Shown: positions 61,088 to 64,000 of the stretch, in pieces
Numbering within the stretch: position 1 is the stretch's first letter
Layout: each line of letters opens with the position of its first letter
From: Halomarinibacterium sp041392125
GTDB taxonomy: Bacteria; Bacteroidota; Bacteroidia; Flavobacteriales; Flavobacteriaceae
DNA: 64,000 bases
Assembly (NCBI GenBank): GCA_041392125.1
Contig: JAWKMR010000003.1
Location: 124,001-188,000, forward strand
Reading direction: 5' to 3'
Program-made: the position numbers and the translations under genes
Notes under the pieces: model-generated
Seen by the model: only the letters and a program-made list of their open reading frames with translations
Databases searched by the model: none
Told to the model about the DNA's origin: nothing

Positions 61088-62683
61088 TTACTTACTTAGC
61101 GCTTTTTGCTCTAGCTCTAATATCTTCTGAAGCATGGTATCATTGCCATTTAAAATAAACTCATAGGCATTTGGACCATAGAGTTGTTGCGCCAAATTTG
61201 CCTTGAGTGCCATTTTCAACGCTTCATTATAATTTGTTAAATCTATTTGAGCTTCCTGTAACCTAGAATAGCTTATAAATTCTTGAGCGAGTGCTTCAGA
61301 AACCTGATAGTTTTCTTTAAAATTAGCATACGACATATCATCAAATTGGGCTCGGTGCTGGTCTAAGTATTCAAAAATGAAATAGCTCATAAATCCATTT
61401 CGGCTTACATAGTCAAGCGTTTCATTTTCAATACTGGTGTCCTTCGGAATAAAAACATCGGGGATAATTCCGCCGCCGCCATACACTATTTTCCCTTTGG
61501 GGGTAACATACTTTAAGGAATCTGCTACTTTAATACTATCTGCATGCAATAATTCTCCGTCGCGATAACGTTTTTCGTAATCGCTGTAATAGGTACTATT
61601 GCCCTCGCCGTAAGGCCGCTGAATGGATCTCCCGGTGGGGGTGTAATATCGCGCTATAGTTAGACGCACGGCGCTCCCGTCTCCCAAGGCCATTTCGCGC
61701 TGTACTAACCCTTTTCCGAAAGAACGACGCCCGATAATAGTCCCTTTATCATTATCCTGTAGTGCTCCGGCTACAATTTCACTGGCAGAAGCAGAGTTTT
61801 CGTTAATTAAAACATAGAGCTTCCCTTTTTCAAAATCGCCTTTGCGGGTGGCATAACTTTTTTCTTCGTCTCCTGCTTTATTTTTAGTAATTAGTAGGAG
61901 TTTGTCATCTTCTAAAAATTCATCTAAAACACGTTCTGCGGAAGAAATATACCCCCCCGGATTATCGCGTAAATCAAGCACCAAAGTCTTCATTCCTTCA
62001 TCTTGTAAATTGTCAAGAGCTTCTTTAAATTCGGTATAGGTACTTTCTGAAAACCGATTGATTTTAATGTAGCCTACTTCAGAATTCAACATATACGAAG
62101 CATCCACGCTGATAATTGGAATTCTCTTTCTTTTTATTTTGAAGTCGAGTAGTTTATCTTCCCCTTTTCGGAAGACTTTTAAATCTACTTTAGAGCCAAT
62201 TTCTCCTTTCAGAAATTTTGAAATACTATCTCTATCAATACGATCTCCAAAGAGTTTTTTGCCATTGGCAAAAAGAATGCGATCGCCCCCTTTAATACCT
62301 ACCTTTTCGGCGCTGCCCCCTTCTATAGCGCGAATTACAGCTATAGAATCTTTATAGACATAAAAGCTAACACCTATACCCACAAAATTACCGCGCATAT
62401 CGTCTGCATTGTCTTCATATTGGGATACCGGAATGTACACAGAATGCGGGTCAAGATTTTCGAGAATTCCGTTTACCGTAACATCTACAATGCTATCGGT
62501 ATTCACTTGGTCTACATATTCGTAATCAATATAATCTATGAGCCGGTTAAGTTTGTCTTTTTTGGAATTGGTGGCGAAAATCTTTTCGTTATTATCCTGA
62601 AAATTGAGTTTAGAACCAATAAATACTCCTACTGCAATGGCAATTCCAACATATAAGGGTATGTATTTTTTTGAATCTCCCAT
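61088..62683 (-). CDS. S41-family C-terminal processing peptidase (CtpA-like)
   Basis: The 531-residue exported protease has one N-terminal helix (about 9-24), then a PDZ domain (about 85-175, VGIGVSFYVY). The tail-specific protease domain follows, with the catalytic Ser in ENSASASEIV and the general-base Lys in SFGKGLVQ, and a C-terminal helical part. It cleaves proteins from their C-termini in the periplasm. ATG 62683 is preferred over TTG 62689. It lies two bases after the stop of the dCMP deaminase gene, so the two are likely cotranscribed. Confidence 0.9.
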   Translation of the reverse strand: MGDSKKYIPLYVGIAIAVGVFIGSKLNFQDNNEKIFATNSKKDKLNRLIDYIDYEYVDQVNTDSIVDVTVNGILENLDPHSVYIPVSQYEDNADDMRGNFVGIGVSFYVYKDSIAVIRAIEGGSAEKVGIKGGDRILFANGKKLFGDRIDRDSISKFLKGEIGSKVDLKVFRKGEDKLLDFKIKRKRIPIISVDASYMLNSEVGYIKINRFSESTYTEFKEALDNLQDEGMKTLVLDLRDNPGGYISSAERVLDEFLEDDKLLLITKNKAGDEEKSYATRKGDFEKGKLYVLINENSASASEIVAGALQDNDKGTIIGRRSFGKGLVQREMALGDGSAVRLTIARYYTPTGRSIQRPYGEGNSTYYSDYEKRYRDGELLHADSIKVADSLKYVTPKGKIVYGGGGIIPDVFIPKDTSIENETLDYVSRNGFMSYFIFEYLDQHRAQFDDMSYANFKENYQVSEALAQEFISYSRLQEAQIDLTNYNEALKMALKANLAQQLYGPNAYEFILNGNDTMLQKILELEQKALSK

Positions 62684-62685
62684 GC

Positions 62686-63114
62686 TCAATCCAATTGTGG
62701 AATATGTGTTATTTCAACACCTGCTTTTTGCAAAAATTTTATCCCCGAATCATCCTTATAGGCTTCGTGATATACCAATCTTGAAATGCCTGTTTGGTGA
62801 ATTAACTTACTACATTGCTGGCAAGGAGACATAGTAATATACAAAGTACCCCCTTTACACGATTGGGTAGAAGATGCTACTTTTGATATGGCATTGGCTT
62901 CGGCATGAAGTACATACCATTTGGTATAGCCATCATCATCTTCACAAATATTTTCAAATCCTGTAGGCGTGCCATTATAACCATCGCTAATAATCATTTT
63001 ATCTTTCACAATCAGGGCACCTACTTGTCGTCGCTTACAATATGAAAGTTTGGCCCATTCTTTTGCCATACGGAGATAAGCAATGTCGTATTTTAATTGT
63101 TTTTCTTTTTTCAT
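62686..63114 (-). CDS. dCMP deaminase (ComE/deoxycytidylate deaminase family)
   Basis: This 142-residue cytoplasmic zinc enzyme converts dCMP to dUMP, feeding thymidylate synthesis. The catalytic motifs are HAEANAI (Glu for proton transfer) and SPCQQCSKLI, with the conserved N-terminal AKEWAKLSYCKRRQVGAL and DGYNGTPTGF, all typical of the deoxycytidylate deaminase family. It is the first gene of the unit with the S41 protease and complements dgt and nrdAB. Confidence 0.93.
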   Translation of the reverse strand: MKKEKQLKYDIAYLRMAKEWAKLSYCKRRQVGALIVKDKMIISDGYNGTPTGFENICEDDDGYTKWYVLHAEANAISKVASSTQSCKGGTLYITMSPCQQCSKLIHQTGISRLVYHEAYKDDSGIKFLQKAGVEITHIPQLD

Positions 63115-63196
63115 ACTACTAGTGAGCGAATTTAAAAGGAAGTTACATCGCTACAAAAAAGTGGGTGTTAAATGTTTCCGAAAAAATAAAGGTAGC

Positions 63197-63775
63197 TTAA
63201 AAAGGCCAATTATCTATAAGCATTGGAATAGCCATCCCTATAATAATGGAAGAGCTAACCATAATCCAATCGCGCTGTTTTAACCTAAGATAGGTTTGCA
63301 AGAAATAGCCAAGAACCATCACTGCTAAGACAATAATTACCTGTGAAAGCTCTATTCCTAATGCAAATTCAATTAAAGGTAAGACTTCCTTGTCATCATT
63401 AATTTGGTTAAAATACCTTCCAAATCCAAAACCGTGAATCAATCCAAAAAATAAAGTAATCCCCCAGAGTACCATTATCTTTCTTTCTTTAACAGGGCTA
63501 TTTACCTTAAAAAGGTTATAAAAAGCAGTGGCAATAATGGTTATAGGAATTAAAAATTCAACCCAAGCGGGAGAAACAGTCACCACTTCATAATGAGTTA
63601 AGAACAATGATATTGTATGCCCCAACGTAAATAAAGAAACCAACAACAATAACCGCCGCCAAGAAGATAACGTATATGCTGTACAAAGAGCTATAATAAA
63701 AAGGACATGGTCATACGCCTGCCAATCCAGCACATGCTCAAGTCCTAATTGAAAGTATAGCCAAAACTGCGACAT
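63197..63775 (-). CDS. HupE/UreJ-family membrane protein
   Basis: The 192-residue protein has about six helices and the HupE/UreJ_2 signature: an early GLEHVLDWQAYDHVLFIIAL with conserved H and D. LFTLGHTISLFLTH and GLIHGFGFGRYF follow. The family is proposed to handle divalent metals such as nickel, but here there is no urease or hydrogenase gene nearby, so the substrate is unknown. It is transcribed alone on the - strand. Confidence 0.8.
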   Translation of the reverse strand: MSQFWLYFQLGLEHVLDWQAYDHVLFIIALCTAYTLSSWRRLLLLVSLFTLGHTISLFLTHYEVVTVSPAWVEFLIPITIIATAFYNLFKVNSPVKERKIMVLWGITLFFGLIHGFGFGRYFNQINDDKEVLPLIEFALGIELSQVIIVLAVMVLGYFLQTYLRLKQRDWIMVSSSIIIGMAIPMLIDNWPF

Positions 63776-63841
63776 ATTTATTCAAAATTTTAATGAAAAT
63801 AAAGAAAATTTATATCTTACCCCCTGTTAAAAAAGAGAATT

Positions 63842-64000
63842 ATGAAATTTCCTCAATTCCTGCTTGCATTTTTATTGATTACTCACTTTGCCTGTGCACA
63901 AACCGAAACGTATTCTTATGACGCTACAGGGTTACACCCGGAATACTTGGTAACCGAAATGACCGGCATGGATAAAGCCACATTGTATAAAAAAGCCCTT
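63842..64000 (+). CDS. Secreted DUF4468-like protein, 3' end cut off by the window
   Basis: The frame begins at ATG 63842 with a signal peptide (1-19, ending FACAQ). The start of a domain with TGLHPEYLVTEMTGMDKATL and LYKKAL follows, a pattern seen in DUF4468 TBP-like domain proteins of Bacteroidota. Only 53 residues are visible and the gene continues beyond the window. A degenerate -7 box TATCTTAC (63813-63820) lies 22 nt upstream. Confidence 0.65.
   Translation, partial: MKFPQFLLAFLLITHFACAQTETYSYDATGLHPEYLVTEMTGMDKATLYKKAL

Noticed and set aside
1..64000. CRISPR array, prophage, insertion sequence, integron or biosynthetic cluster
   Set aside because: No spaced direct repeats, transposase, integrase, phage structural or synthase genes were seen. 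The gene content is core-genome like.

Overview
This 64 kb window is an ordinary, gene-dense chromosomal segment of a member of the Bacteroidota, almost certainly a (probably marine) Flavobacteriaceae. The evidence is AT-rich DNA, almost no Shine-Dalgarno sequences, promoters with the Bacteroidota -7 element TAnnTTTG, a SusC/SusD pair, a type IX secretion sorting tail on a secreted peptidase, Bacteroidota-style ExbB/ExbD genes, and the gene orders pyrH-frr, asnS-rpoN and sucA-sucB. I see no phage, insertion sequence, integrase, CRISPR array or rRNA. One tRNA-Ser(GGA) gene is present. About 55 protein genes are supported.

Layout. 1-7.4 kb: pyrH (5' truncated by the window edge), frr, an MMPL/RND exporter, asnS, rpoN and a membrane protein, all on the + strand. 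7.4-12.8 kb (- strand): an outer-membrane barrel protein; a TonB-energising operon (ExbB/TolQ, a 4-helix membrane protein, two ExbD/TolR proteins); tRNA-Ser; asparaginase; a TatD nuclease. 12.8-16.2 kb (+): a retropepsin-like protein, a TPR histidine kinase with its LuxR-type response regulator, and a 38-residue single-helix membrane protein behind two palindromes. 16.3-21.8 kb: 2-oxoglutarate dehydrogenase E2 and E1 (-), a small barrel protein (+) and a prenyl diphosphate synthase (-). 22-28.7 kb (+): a TetR-TolC-HlyD-RND efflux operon. 28.7-33 kb (-): a SusD/SusC pair with no linked degradative enzymes. 33-39.7 kb: aspS, a CLC chloride transporter with CBS domains, a cold-shock protein, tadA (-) and dxs. 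39.7-43.7 kb (-): a secreted M36 metallopeptidase and dGTPase. 43.9-48 kb (+): a TonB-dependent receptor followed by a beta-helix-like lipoprotein. 48-51 kb (-): carbonic anhydrase, a SulP transporter and two small exported proteins. 51.4-55 kb (+): a phosphate-type porin and a PiT phosphate transporter with a PhoU-like tail. 55-58.6 kb (-): class Ia ribonucleotide reductase, nrdB before nrdA. 58.9-64 kb: a lipoprotein, a DUF3109 protein, MarC, a small membrane protein, an S41 protease, a dCMP deaminase, a HupE/UreJ-like protein and the start of a DUF4468-like secreted protein.

How the parts fit. The TonB-energising operon can power the two TonB-dependent receptors encoded here. Dgt, NrdAB, dCMP deaminase and PyrH all act on nucleotide or dNTP pools. 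SulP plus carbonic anhydrase suggests bicarbonate uptake, and porin plus PiT suggests phosphate uptake.

I do not see a wholly undescribed system. The most interesting unexplained signals are: an orphan + strand terminator about 90 bp upstream of the phosphate porin gene (a possible small RNA or attenuated leader); two palindromes and a 38-residue membrane peptide gene after the two-component system; a perfect 9-bp inverted repeat just before the SulP gene; the receptor/beta-helix lipoprotein pair; and several -7 boxes only 4-9 nt from start codons. All promoters, terminators and operators were read by eye and none is experimentally supported here.
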